From Candidatus Nealsoniibacteriota bacterium (GTDB taxonomy: Bacteria > Patescibacteriota > Minisyncoccia > Minisyncoccales > GWA2-38-27), in NCBI GenBank assembly GCA_030616085.1, contig JAUWYA010000004.1, forward strand, positions 1 through 45,817: DNA of 45,817 bases. Reading direction: 5' to 3'. Of the stretch, positions 37,978-45,453 are shown piece by piece. Position 1 is the stretch's first letter. Every line of letters begins with the position of its first letter. A program made the translations under genes and the position numbers. Below the pieces are notes generated by a model. The model made no database searches. It was not told the DNA's origin and saw nothing but the letters and a program-made list of their open reading frames with translations.

Positions 37978-38021
37978 AAAAACCTCTTGTTCTATCTTAA
38001 TTCAAAGATAATTTCAAAATA

Positions 38022-38390
38022 TTAGAACCAGCCACCAGTAGTCGGAGTACCAGCTATTGTTCCTACTAAAGATACTAATCCTTTTGCGCCAAAAGCAACC
38101 AATACTCCAATTAAAGCATAAAGTACGAAATTTCTTGCTGTTTTAGTTTTATCAGGATCTCCAGAAGCCGTAACAAACATGAAAGCAGCAATTATGATAA
38201 AAATAGCAGCTACAATCAATAGAATTGAAAACAAGTAATTCATAAGTCTGTAAATTATGCTATTAGGACCACAACATACTTCATACTCTTTTGCTTCTAC
38301 TACTCCTGGTGCTATTTCTACTTGTGCTAAAATTAATGCCGGTACAATTAAAAGGCCTATTAAAGTTAAACTTACTAAAGCTTTTTTCAT
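38022..38390 (-). CDS. T4SS-pilin-like (VirB2/TrbC) small membrane protein
   Basis: This 122-aa protein has a signal peptide (MKKALVSLTLIGLLIVPALI), then two TM helices (IIYRLMNYLFSILLIVAAIF and ARNFVLYALIGVLVAFGAKG). A conserved loop TASGDPDKTKTARN joins them. This is the T4SS_pilin pattern, with two helices and a short positively charged loop, very common in CPR genomes. No VirB4, VirB6 or coupling protein is nearby, so the link to conjugation or DNA transfer is unproven. It is a tandem paralogue of the next gene upstream. Confidence 0.82.
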   Translation of the reverse strand: MKKALVSLTLIGLLIVPALILAQVEIAPGVVEAKEYEVCCGPNSIIYRLMNYLFSILLIVAAIFIIIAAFMFVTASGDPDKTKTARNFVLYALIGVLVAFGAKGLVSLVGTIAGTPTTGGWF

Positions 38391-38438
38391 TTTTTTATAT
38401 AACTTAATGTTATCTACTCGACCTTTGTTTTATTTATT

Positions 38439-38771
38439 CTAAGGTGTTTTTACTTCAAAGATTTCTCGGAAAAGAGCAATTATTCCCTTAGCGCTTATAA
38501 CCACAAGCAAGCCGATTAAAGTCCAAAGAATCATTTTTTTTGCTGTATTAATCTTTTCCGGCTCGCCAGCTGCAGTAACAAAGTAGAATCCAGCAACAAT
38601 AAACATTATCGGAGCAATAGCTAAGGCAAGCGTAAAAATAATATTAATAATAGCGTCTATAAGTTCGGCAAAAGTATCAGTTTCTTCTAAGGGATTATCA
38701 ATTGTAACTCCTTCAACTGTCAAAGGGGCAAGGATAATAATTAACAGAATTAAACTTAAGTATTTGCGCAT
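38439..38771 (-). CDS. T4SS-pilin-like (VirB2/TrbC) small membrane protein, paralogue
   Basis: This 110-aa protein has a signal peptide (MRKYLSLILLIIILAPLTVE) and two TM helices separated by TAAGEPEKINTAKKM, matching TASGDPDKTKTARN of the neighbour. The two genes form a tandem pair 48 nt apart and may assemble together. Function beyond family resemblance is not known. Confidence 0.82.
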   Translation of the reverse strand: MRKYLSLILLIIILAPLTVEGVTIDNPLEETDTFAELIDAIINIIFTLALAIAPIMFIVAGFYFVTAAGEPEKINTAKKMILWTLIGLLVVISAKGIIALFREIFEVKTP

Positions 38772-38792
38772 ATTATATTCATTATATCACAA

Positions 38793-39317
38793 TTAAGGTT
38801 TTATAAAAACCAATCCATAGTGGTATTTTCCTGCTTCAAATTCTTTTTCTAATTTAAACCCTATATCTTCAGCTATATCTTTTACTTTTTCTGGAGAAAC
38901 TCTTCCTTTTTCTGGCCCTTGAGTTGCCTGAACCAGCCAGTCAATTACTACTAATTTTCCTTTACTCTTTAAAACTCTTTCTGCTTCAGATATTATAGCA
39001 CTTTTATCTTTTATTTGAAAAAGAACATTGGGGATAAGTACCAAACCCAAAGAATCTGCAGTTAAGGTTGAACCTTTTGGCTTTTCTAAATCAGAGCGAA
39101 TAATCTTTATATTAACAATATTTTCCAATAATACCCGGCTCTTTAATGCAGAAAGAGGGCTTTCTTGAATATCTATAGCGTAAACCAAACCTTGATCTAA
39201 TCTTTTAGCCAAAGGAACGGCAAAACCGCCTGAGCCGCATCCAAATTCAGCAGCAACCATGTTTGGACTTAGCTTAAAGCCATTTAATATTTCTTCTGGA
39301 TTTAGAAAAGATTTCAT
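38793..39317 (-). CDS. Class I SAM-dependent methyltransferase
   Basis: This 174-aa Rossmann-fold enzyme has motif I AEFGCGSGGFAVPLA (residues 23-37), motif II VYAIDIQESPLSALKS, motif post-II IIRSDLEKPKGS and motif IV-like LVLIPNVLFQIKDK. It is a small Methyltransf_11/25-type protein similar to UbiE-like enzymes. Target is unknown. It starts near an AT-rich repeat array and is not obviously operonic with its neighbours. Confidence 0.85.
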   Translation of the reverse strand: MKSFLNPEEILNGFKLSPNMVAAEFGCGSGGFAVPLAKRLDQGLVYAIDIQESPLSALKSRVLLENIVNIKIIRSDLEKPKGSTLTADSLGLVLIPNVLFQIKDKSAIISEAERVLKSKGKLVVIDWLVQATQGPEKGRVSPEKVKDIAEDIGFKLEKEFEAGKYHYGLVFIKP

Positions 39318-39456
39318 ACTAAAAATGTCGAAATCCTAATTACTAATGTCAAATAAAATGTCGAATTCTTAAATGTCTAATATCAAATTTTTGACATTTG
39401 TTATTTGATATTTGGATTTTTATTAGAAATTTGAAATTAGTCATTTGTCATTTACT
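39318..39456. repeat. AATGTC/GACATT inverted array after gyrA
   Basis: AATGTCGAAATCC, AATGTCAAATAAAATGTC and AATGTCTAATATC units on the left reappear inverted as GACATTTGTTATTTGATATTTGG on the right. It separates gyrA from the methyltransferase. Confidence 0.7.
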
Positions 39457-41919
39457 TCAGATACACGTTGCCGAAGCAACCTTATCTCCTTCTCCTAATC
39501 TCATTATTTTCACTCCCTGGGTTGCTCGGTTAATTTTAGCAATTGAAGAAATTTTTGCCCTAATTACCTGGCCTTTTTGAGAAATAACAATTAAATCTTC
39601 TTCTTGATCTGTTACAACTTTTGAGAAAACTAACTCTCCAGTTTTTGAAGTGATGTTAGCTGTCTTAATACCGCTTCCTCCTCTTCCCTGCAGCTTATAT
39701 TCTTTCAAATCAGTTCTCTTTCCATATCCGTTTTCCATCACAACCAGTAAATACTGTTTTTCTTTTGTTTCTTGAATAATATCCATTCCAACTACTTTGT
39801 CTCCTTTTTTCAAGCTAATTCCCTTTACCCCAGAAGCTGGCCTGCCCATTTCTCTAATGTTCTGTTCCTTAAATCGTATTGACTGGCCTTTCTTTGTCGC
39901 TATAATTATATTGTTTTGTCCAAAGCTCTTGGCAACCTTTTTTAACAGATCGTCCTTTCTAAGCTTTATCGCAATCAAACCAGACCTTCTAACGTTTTTA
40001 AACTCGTCCAGACCAGTTTTCTTTATTATACCATTTTTAGTAATCATTACTATATTCTTTATTCCTTGAGCAATATCCTCTTTGCCAATAGCCATTAGAG
40101 ATAAAACTTTCTCTTCAGGAGAAATCTCAATAAAGTTCAAAAGGCCTCTGCCGCGAGCCACTCTGGTGCCTTCGGGAATTTCATAAACCAAAGTCCTGAA
40201 AACTTTTCCTGAATCAGTAAAGAAAAGCAGTGAGTCATGAGTTTGAGCTGAAAGAAAATGCTCAACCACATCATCCTGCAGGGTTTTCATTCCTAAGATT
40301 CCTTTTCCCCCTCTTTTCTGAATCTTGTAAGTAGCAGGATTTATTCTTTTAATATATCCGCCTTGGGTTAAGGTAATGATTGTTTCTTCCTGCGGGATTA
40401 AGTCCTCTTCAGCAATCTCTCCAACTTTTTGGACAAAAACTTTTGTTTTCCTTTCGTCGCCAAATTTCTCTTTAACCTCTTTTAATTCTTTTTTCACAAG
40501 TTCTTTTATCTTCTGAGGGCTTTTCAGGATTGCCATATATTCTTTGATTCTTGCTTTCATTTCTTTAAGTTCATCCTCAATCTTCTCTCTTTCTAATTTT
40601 GCTAAAGCAGATAGTTTTGTTTCTAAAATTGCATTTGCTTGAATCTCAGTTAATTTAAACTTCTTTATCAAGTTTTTCTTAGCATCTTCTCTGTCTTTTG
40701 ACGTTTTAATCGTCTTTATTACAGCATCAATCTTTGAAAGACACTTATGCAGACCCTCTAAGATATGGGCTCTTTCTTTAGTTCGTTCTAAATTATATTT
40801 TGTTCTTCTAACAATCACTTCTTTTCTATGCACAATAAAATAATTCAAAATATCAAGAAGTGATAATACTCTTGGCTGGATTCCGTCTATTAAGGCCAGC
40901 ATATTTAAATGAAAGGTCTTTTGCAAATCAGTAAACTTGTAAAGCCGGTTTAAAACCTTTTTAGGATAAGCGTCTTTTTGAAGCTCAATCACAATTCTCA
41001 TTCCTTCTTTGTCTGATTCATCTCTAATATCTTTTATTCCTTGAATTCTCTTGTCCTGAACAAGTTTGACAAACTGTTCAATTAAGCTTGATTTCTGGGT
41101 TTGAAAAGGAATTTCTGTAATAATAATCTGGGTCCTGCCTTTTTCTTCTTTTTCTACTATATCTGCTTTTCCCCGGACAACAATTGGCCCTTTACCTTGA
41201 GAATAAGCAAAAATTATATCTTTCTTGCTGTAAATTGCTCCAGCAGTTGGAAAATCAGGTCCTTTGATAAACTGAAAAACATCTTCAATTGTTGCTTTGG
41301 AATGATCAATTAAATGGATTAAAGCATCAGAAACTTCAGTAAGATTATGAGGAGGAATATTAGTTGCCATGCCAACCGCAATTCCTAAAGAGCCGTTTAA
41401 AAGAAGCTGAGGTAAAGGAGAAGGAAGAACTACTGGCTCTTTCCTTGTGCCATCATAATTAGGTCGGAAATTAACCGTATCCTTTCCAATATCCCTTAGC
41501 ATATCTTCACCGATTCTTGAAAGCCGAGATTCTGTGTATCTATAAGCCGCAGCATTGTCTCCGTCTACGCTTCCGAAGTTTCCCTGACCTTGAACAAGGG
41601 GATATCTTAAGGAAAAATCCTGAGCCATTCTTACTAAAGCATCGTAAACAGCTGTATCGCCATGCGGATGGTATCTGGCAAGCGTAGCGCCAATAACTGA
41701 AGCACACTTTCTAAACTTAGCAGTATGAGTCAAACCATCTTCTAACATTGCATACAAAATCCTGCGATGGACTGGTTTTAGGCCGTCGCGAACATCAGGA
41801 AGAGCCCGGGCAATAATAACTGACATCGCATAGTCAATATATGACTCCTTCATCTCTTCAGTTATTTCCCGAGTTTTTACATTCCCTATTTTATCTATTG
41901 CTTTTTGTTCTTTATTCAT
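39457..41919 (-). CDS. gyrA: DNA gyrase subunit A
   Basis: GyrA is the breakage-reunion subunit of gyrase. The 820-aa protein has the active-site Tyr128 ([11 protein letters not shown]) and the quinolone region [10 protein letters not shown], with Thr at the Ser83-equivalent and Asp at the Asp87-equivalent. GyrA-specific [18 protein letters not shown] lies near the N-terminus. The C-terminal beta-pinwheel begins with [11 protein letters not shown], the GyrA box needed for wrapping DNA, so this is gyrase rather than topoisomerase IV. It overlaps the small upstream membrane-protein gene by 8 nt. gyrB is not in the window. Confidence 0.97.
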   Translation of the reverse strand: MNKEQKAIDKIGNVKTREITEEMKESYIDYAMSVIIARALPDVRDGLKPVHRRILYAMLEDGLTHTAKFRKCASVIGATLARYHPHGDTAVYDALVRMAQDFSLRYPLVQGQGNFGSVDGDNAAAYRYTESRLSRIGEDMLRDIGKDTVNFRPNYDGTRKEPVVLPSPLPQLLLNGSLGIAVGMATNIPPHNLTEVSDALIHLIDHSKATIEDVFQFIKGPDFPTAGAIYSKKDIIFAYSQGKGPIVVRGKADIVEKEEKGRTQIIITEIPFQTQKSSLIEQFVKLVQDKRIQGIKDIRDESDKEGMRIVIELQKDAYPKKVLNRLYKFTDLQKTFHLNMLALIDGIQPRVLSLLDILNYFIVHRKEVIVRRTKYNLERTKERAHILEGLHKCLSKIDAVIKTIKTSKDREDAKKNLIKKFKLTEIQANAILETKLSALAKLEREKIEDELKEMKARIKEYMAILKSPQKIKELVKKELKEVKEKFGDERKTKVFVQKVGEIAEEDLIPQEETIITLTQGGYIKRINPATYKIQKRGGKGILGMKTLQDDVVEHFLSAQTHDSLLFFTDSGKVFRTLVYEIPEGTRVARGRGLLNFIEISPEEKVLSLMAIGKEDIAQGIKNIVMITKNGIIKKTGLDEFKNVRRSGLIAIKLRKDDLLKKVAKSFGQNNIIIATKKGQSIRFKEQNIREMGRPASGVKGISLKKGDKVVGMDIIQETKEKQYLLVVMENGYGKRTDLKEYKLQGRGGSGIKTANITSKTGELVFSKVVTDQEEDLIVISQKGQVIRAKISSIAKINRATQGVKIMRLGEGDKVASATCI

Positions 41920-42127
41920 TGATTACAGGCATTTCCAAGTCAGGCATTTCCAAGTTAGGAAGATTTAATTCTTGAATAATGTTTTGTGACTTAAGCTTTT
42001 GGATTTTTTTATACGAACCATTAATCCATATTACTGTTAAAATCAAACCTAAAATAACTATTACTAACCATAATATTGTTTTTTTAACATATATGGGTTT
42101 ATTTTGTAATTTGTTTAAAAAATTCAA
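41912..42127 (-). CDS. Small single-pass membrane protein
   Basis: This 71-aa protein has one TM ([19 protein letters not shown], residues 17-35) with basic residues before it, then a short helical tail ending [18 protein letters not shown] with a repeated LEMP. It lies between the MBL-fold gene and gyrA in a tight operon (9-nt gap, 8-nt overlap). I do not recognise a family. Confidence 0.65.
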   Translation of the reverse strand: MNFLNKLQNKPIYVKKTILWLVIVILGLILTVIWINGSYKKIQKLKSQNIIQELNLPNLEMPDLEMPVINE

Positions 42128-42136
42128 GATTATAAG

Positions 42137-42790
42137 TTATGATTGCAATATAATTATTTTTGCTTCCTCTGTTGAAATATCTTTCTTTCTAACAGACAGC
42201 TTGGGCAAAGATTCTGGTTTCTTTATTCCTAGATTCTTTAAAAACTTATCGATATCATCTATCTTTATTTTTAACTTCGGGATCTTATAATGCATTGGCA
42301 TTATTATTCTGGGTTCAATTTGAGCCATTACCTTTACTGCTTCTGCAGCATCAATAGTATAAATTCCTCCAACTGGAATCATTAATATATCAATATTACC
42401 GATTTTATCAAGCTGGTCAGAAGTTAATTCTTTTTGGCCCAAATCTGATAAATGGCATAATCGTATTCCTTCTGTCTCAATAGTATAAATCGTTATACTT
42501 CCTCTCTGCGCTCCTTGAACATTATCATGATAGCCAGAAATCCCTTGAATGAAAACCCCTTTTATATCATATTCGCCAGGTCCTTTTACAATAAACGGCT
42601 GGCCAGAAACTGCTTTAACATTATTATGGTCAGAATGGTCATGCGTGACTAAAACAATATCAGCCTGAAGCTTTGGAGGCTTTAAGCCAGTACTTTCATC
42701 AAAAGGATCAATCACTATTGAAACATGATTGTTTTTCCCTTGAGAGGAAGAAATTTGAAAGCAAGATTGCCCGTACCAATTAATATTCAT
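42137..42790 (-). CDS. MBL-fold metallohydrolase (UlaG-like)
   Basis: This 217-aa metallo-beta-lactamase-fold protein has WYGQSCFQIS at the start, the metal motif THDHSDHNN (HxHxDH-like), DIKGVFIQGISGYHDN and a distal His in IIMPMHYKIP. The group resembles UlaG/L-ascorbate lactonase-like and YtkL proteins; substrate is not predictable. It heads the operon ending in gyrA. On the minus strand TTGAAA-N17-TAAAAT lies 8 nt before its ATG, so the mRNA is probably leaderless. Confidence 0.88.
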   Translation of the reverse strand: MNINWYGQSCFQISSSQGKNNHVSIVIDPFDESTGLKPPKLQADIVLVTHDHSDHNNVKAVSGQPFIVKGPGEYDIKGVFIQGISGYHDNVQGAQRGSITIYTIETEGIRLCHLSDLGQKELTSDQLDKIGNIDILMIPVGGIYTIDAAEAVKVMAQIEPRIIMPMHYKIPKLKIKIDDIDKFLKNLGIKKPESLPKLSVRKKDISTEEAKIIILQS

Positions 42791-42798
42791 GTTATTTT

Positions 42799-42827
42799 AT
42801 TTTATCATATCCAAGTCCAAATTTCAA
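42799..42827 (-). promoter_or_regulatory. Promoter of the MBL-fold/gyrA operon
   Basis: TTGAAA (42827-42822), 17-bp spacer, TAAAAT (42804-42799), only 8 nt from the ATG. The spacing suggests transcription starting at or near the start codon. Confidence 0.65.
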
Positions 42828-42834
42828 TTTTTTA

Positions 42835-42863
42835 TTGCATCTATCGAGGATTTATGTTATAAA
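42835..42863 (+). promoter_or_regulatory. Promoter of the S1-domain gene
   Basis: TTGCAT (42835-42840), 17 bp, TATAAA (42858-42863), 9 nt before the ATG at 42873. Divergent from the previous promoter, with 7 bp between the -35 boxes. Confidence 0.65.
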
Positions 42864-42872
42864 CAATACATT

Positions 42873-43937
42873 ATGAAAAATATCTTGGAAAAAGAGAATT
42901 TAATGAAGCCGCCCAAAATTGGCGAGATTGTCCAAGGAAAGATTGTTAATAAAGGTAAAGCCTCTATTTTTTTAGATTTGGGAATTTGTGGAACAGGCAT
43001 AATTTATGGCAGAGAGTTTTACGAAGCAAGAAACAAACTAAAAGACTTAAAAATCGGAGATAAGATTTTTACCAAAATAGTAGACCTTGAGAATGAAGAA
43101 GGCTTTATTGAACTTTCTTTAACTAAAGCAGGTAAAGAACTTGCATGGGAAGAACTCTCCCGAAAAAAAGAAAGCGATGAAACCATTAAAGTAAAGATTT
43201 CAGGAGCAAACAAAGGAGGGCTTTTGGCAGAAGTATCAGGAATTTCAGCTTTCCTGCCTGTTTCTCAACTATCTCAAGCAAACTATCCAAAAGTAGAAGG
43301 AGGAGACAGCCAGAAAATCTTAACATCTTTGCAGAAATTTATCGGCAAGGAAATAGAAGTAAAGATATTTGACTTTGATCAAAAAGAAGAAAAACTTATC
43401 TTATCTGAAAAAGCAAAAGAAACCAAAAAAATAAAAGAGCTTTTGAAAAATTATCAAACAGGAGATGTAGTTGAAACAGAAGTCACAGGCATTGTGGATT
43501 TTGGAGTTTTTGTAAAATTTAACGTAGATAAAACCGAAGAAACTTTAGAAGGCCTCATCCATATTTCCGAACTGGATTGGCAACTAATTGAAAACCCTTC
43601 AGAAATAGTAAAACCTGGCCAAAAAGTTAAAGCAAAAATTATTGATATTTCAAATGGAAAAGTTTCTCTATCCTTAAAAGCTTTGAAAAAAGATCCTTGG
43701 AAAGATATTGAAGAAAAATATAAAAAGGGCGATATCGCAAAAGGAGAAGTAACGAAATTTAATTCTTTCGGTGTTTTTATTAAAATTTCTCCTCAAATTC
43801 AGGGATTATGCCATGTTTCTGAGTTTGGTTCTCAGAAAAAAATGGAGGAAACCCTGAAAATTGGAGAAAAGCATGATTTTAAAATTTTACTAATTGAGCC
43901 GCTTGAACACAGAATGACCCTAAAGCTTTTACCCTAA
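42873..43937 (+). CDS. Ribosomal protein S1-like RNA-binding protein with four S1 domains
   Basis: This 354-aa protein has four OB-fold S1 domains, about residues 15-85, 100-175, 190-275 and 290-354. The third and fourth have the classic GDVVETEVTGIVDFGVFVKF...GLIHISELDW and GDIAKGEVTKFNSFGVFIKI cores. It likely serves as the S1 protein that brings mRNA to the 30S subunit; four repeats are fewer than the six of E. coli. The ATG at 42873 lies close to the predicted transcription start; a second ATG at 42903 (MKPPKIGEIVQG) has a weak AAAGAG site and is possible. Confidence 0.9.
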   Translation: MKNILEKENLMKPPKIGEIVQGKIVNKGKASIFLDLGICGTGIIYGREFYEARNKLKDLKIGDKIFTKIVDLENEEGFIELSLTKAGKELAWEELSRKKESDETIKVKISGANKGGLLAEVSGISAFLPVSQLSQANYPKVEGGDSQKILTSLQKFIGKEIEVKIFDFDQKEEKLILSEKAKETKKIKELLKNYQTGDVVETEVTGIVDFGVFVKFNVDKTEETLEGLIHISELDWQLIENPSEIVKPGQKVKAKIIDISNGKVSLSLKALKKDPWKDIEEKYKKGDIAKGEVTKFNSFGVFIKISPQIQGLCHVSEFGSQKKMEETLKIGEKHDFKILLIEPLEHRMTLKLLP

Positions 43938-43958
43938 CACCAATGAAATTGGTGATTT
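43938..43958 (+). terminator. Weak terminator of the S1-domain gene
   Basis: CACCAAT-GAA-ATTGGTG stem followed by ATTTTGGG, a short imperfect T tract. It directly precedes the promoter of the next gene. Confidence 0.5.
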
Positions 43959-43963
43959 TGGGC

Positions 43964-43992
43964 TTGACAAATCCGCAGTAACAGTATATAAT
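43964..43992 (+). promoter_or_regulatory. Consensus promoter of the 44054 gene
   Basis: TTGACA (43964-43969), exactly 17 bp, TATAAT (43987-43992), perfect match to consensus, with a ~55-nt leader. Confidence 0.9.
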
Positions 43993-44053
43993 GAAAGCAG
44001 TGAATAAATAAATTGATCGTTGTAAACTTTATATAGTAGAAAGGAGACCTGCG

Positions 44054-44701
44054 ATGGTCGCGCTAAATAATTCTGTTCGAATGATAATGTTGCAATTCAG
44101 TTTTTCTAATATCAAGATTGTTCCACCGTGGATTAGTGAATTAGAAACGGAGCATTGCGGAGAACGAGAAGAACGTAAAAACTGCGAAGGCAAAGGAAAA
44201 ATGGTCATTAGCGAAATCGAAAACTGTTCTTTGGAAAAATTTGTTAGTGATCTCAAAAAAGCTGGATATAATCTGATGGACGCTTCTTATCAGAAACGTT
44301 TGGACCCAAAAGATTCTCAGAAGAGAAGAGTTTATCATATGGTACGTTTCATTTTTGTTCGCAGAGAATATATAGATTTCTCTGAAACTAAAACATTTGA
44401 TGAGATGCTACGGGATAAAATCTTTAAGGAACTTCAAAAGATATGCGTTCAAGCGATGTGGCGAGTTCGAGGATTTATCAATCCTTTCTTCCAGAACAAT
44501 CAAGCAGTTCCTAAATATTCTGCATTGAGTATTAACATGGAAGCACGAGAACCCCTCACCCAATCAAACGGCCAACCAGTAGTTGTTTGGCAGAAAGATG
44601 ATAGCAACAGCCGCATAAGTGATAAGCCGTTCCCCATCAAGCCCAGCCACTATCTTTATATTACGGACAATACCATTCAATTAAGCCAGTTCGTGATATA
44701 A
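44054..44701 (+). CDS. Conserved-looking protein of unknown function
   Basis: This 215-aa soluble, mixed alpha/beta protein has no signal peptide or TM and no family I recognise. Visible features are a Cys/Glu/Lys-rich stretch (ETEHCGEREERKNCEGKGK), a probable helical part (LEKFVSDLKKAGYNLMDASY) and a Pro-rich C-terminus (FPIKPSHYLYITDN). A good Shine-Dalgarno (AGGAG, 8 nt before ATG), a perfect promoter and its own terminator support that it is expressed alone. The codon and base composition is less AT-rich than its neighbours. Confidence 0.75.
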   Translation: MVALNNSVRMIMLQFSFSNIKIVPPWISELETEHCGEREERKNCEGKGKMVISEIENCSLEKFVSDLKKAGYNLMDASYQKRLDPKDSQKRRVYHMVRFIFVRREYIDFSETKTFDEMLRDKIFKELQKICVQAMWRVRGFINPFFQNNQAVPKYSALSINMEAREPLTQSNGQPVVVWQKDDSNSRISDKPFPIKPSHYLYITDNTIQLSQFVI

Positions 44702-44718
44702 GATAGACAGACACTCTA

Positions 44719-44750
44719 AGTCGATGTGCTATTAGCCATCGACTTTTTTT
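44719..44750 (+). terminator. Rho-independent terminator of the 44054 gene
   Basis: AGTCGATG...CATCGACT 8-bp stem followed by seven T. Confidence 0.9.
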
Positions 44751-44771
44751 ATTCCTGAAAGATGGACTGTT

Positions 44772-44790
44772 GTCGGTATCGGATACCGAC
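44772..44790. repeat. GTCGGTATCGGATACCGAC palindrome, copy 3
   Basis: Perfect 9-bp arms around a single G, identical to the core of copy 1. It ends 14 bp upstream of the -35 box of the next promoter. Confidence 0.85.
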
Positions 44791-44803
44791 AGCATCAAAA
44801 TAC

Positions 44804-44832
44804 TTGACAAAAGATTAGTTTGAGTGTACAAT
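44804..44832 (+). promoter_or_regulatory. Consensus-type promoter of the 44890 gene
   Basis: TTGACA (44804-44809), 17 bp, TACAAT (44827-44832). A palindrome lies just upstream. Confidence 0.85.
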
Positions 44833-44889
44833 GTAAACATCAAGAGTTAACCAGGAAGGAACTTTGAAATATAGAAGGGAGGTGTCCAA

Positions 44890-45369
44890 ATGGACGCTAA
44901 AAAAACATACATTTGTTCGGTATGCGTGGATAACGAGAAGAAAAAAGGTTTAATGTGTCCTGCCTGTTATGAAAGACACAAAGATTACGTCAAGCAGGCC
45001 TTGCACGAACACGAACAGGTTGAAACCCAGACAGAATATGCTCTGAGAAGAACAAAAGAAAACCTAACCTTGTTAAAAGAGGAATTGACTTCTTTGATGA
45101 AGCAAACGAGACCGTATTTTAACACTGCACATGAAGAAATTCATAGTGAGTGCAGGGGCGTTCGGCTAGAAAAAGAGGACTTTATGGATTGCGTTAAAAA
45201 ACGGCTCCAAGAGATACTTAAGAAAGCTGGTCTAGAAAGGACCGACGAACGGATCGAATGGCTCAAGAAAACAATCCGAGTCCTGGAAGATGAAACCGAA
45301 TGGTTAAGGAAGATTAATATCCAGAAAGAGGTTACGGATCGTGTTGAAACAGAAAAAGTCATGGCCTAA
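44890..45369 (+). CDS. Zinc-finger and coiled-coil protein of unknown function
   Basis: This 159-aa protein starts with a four-cysteine zinc-binding motif (CSVC and CPAC, residues 9-26 in YICSVCVDN...GLMCPACYERHK). Long charged coiled-coil helices follow (YALRRTKENLTLLKEELTSL, ERIEWLKKTIRVLEDETEWL). No family recognised. GGGAGG 8-9 nt before the ATG is a strong Shine-Dalgarno. With its promoter and terminator it is monocistronic, like the previous gene, and shares that gene's higher GC. Confidence 0.75.
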   Translation: MDAKKTYICSVCVDNEKKKGLMCPACYERHKDYVKQALHEHEQVETQTEYALRRTKENLTLLKEELTSLMKQTRPYFNTAHEEIHSECRGVRLEKEDFMDCVKKRLQEILKKAGLERTDERIEWLKKTIRVLEDETEWLRKINIQKEVTDRVETEKVMA

Positions 45370-45399
45370 GAATTTAATAAGAACCTGGTTAACTTGAAT

Positions 45400-45436
45400 A
45401 GGGCTTTGCTTAATGTTGAAAAGCAGGCCCTTTTTT
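45400..45436 (+). terminator. Rho-independent terminator of the 44890 gene
   Basis: GGGCTTTGCTT...AAGCAGGCCC stem with minor mismatch followed by six T. The ftsH -35 box lies in the loop/right arm region. Confidence 0.8.
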
Positions 45437-45444
45437 GTTATAAT
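45416..45444 (+). promoter_or_regulatory. ftsH promoter overlapping a terminator
   Basis: TTGAAA (45416-45421), 17 bp, TATAAT (45439-45444), 9 nt before the ftsH ATG. The promoter shares its DNA with the terminator of the upstream gene and predicts a leaderless or nearly leaderless mRNA. Confidence 0.65.
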
Positions 45445-45453
45445 AAAATTACA

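Noticed and set aside
39457-42863. Replication origin near gyrA
   Set aside because: There is no dnaA, dnaN or gyrB next to gyrA and no cluster of DnaA boxes; the three TTTTCCACA sites lie far apart in the pilus region.
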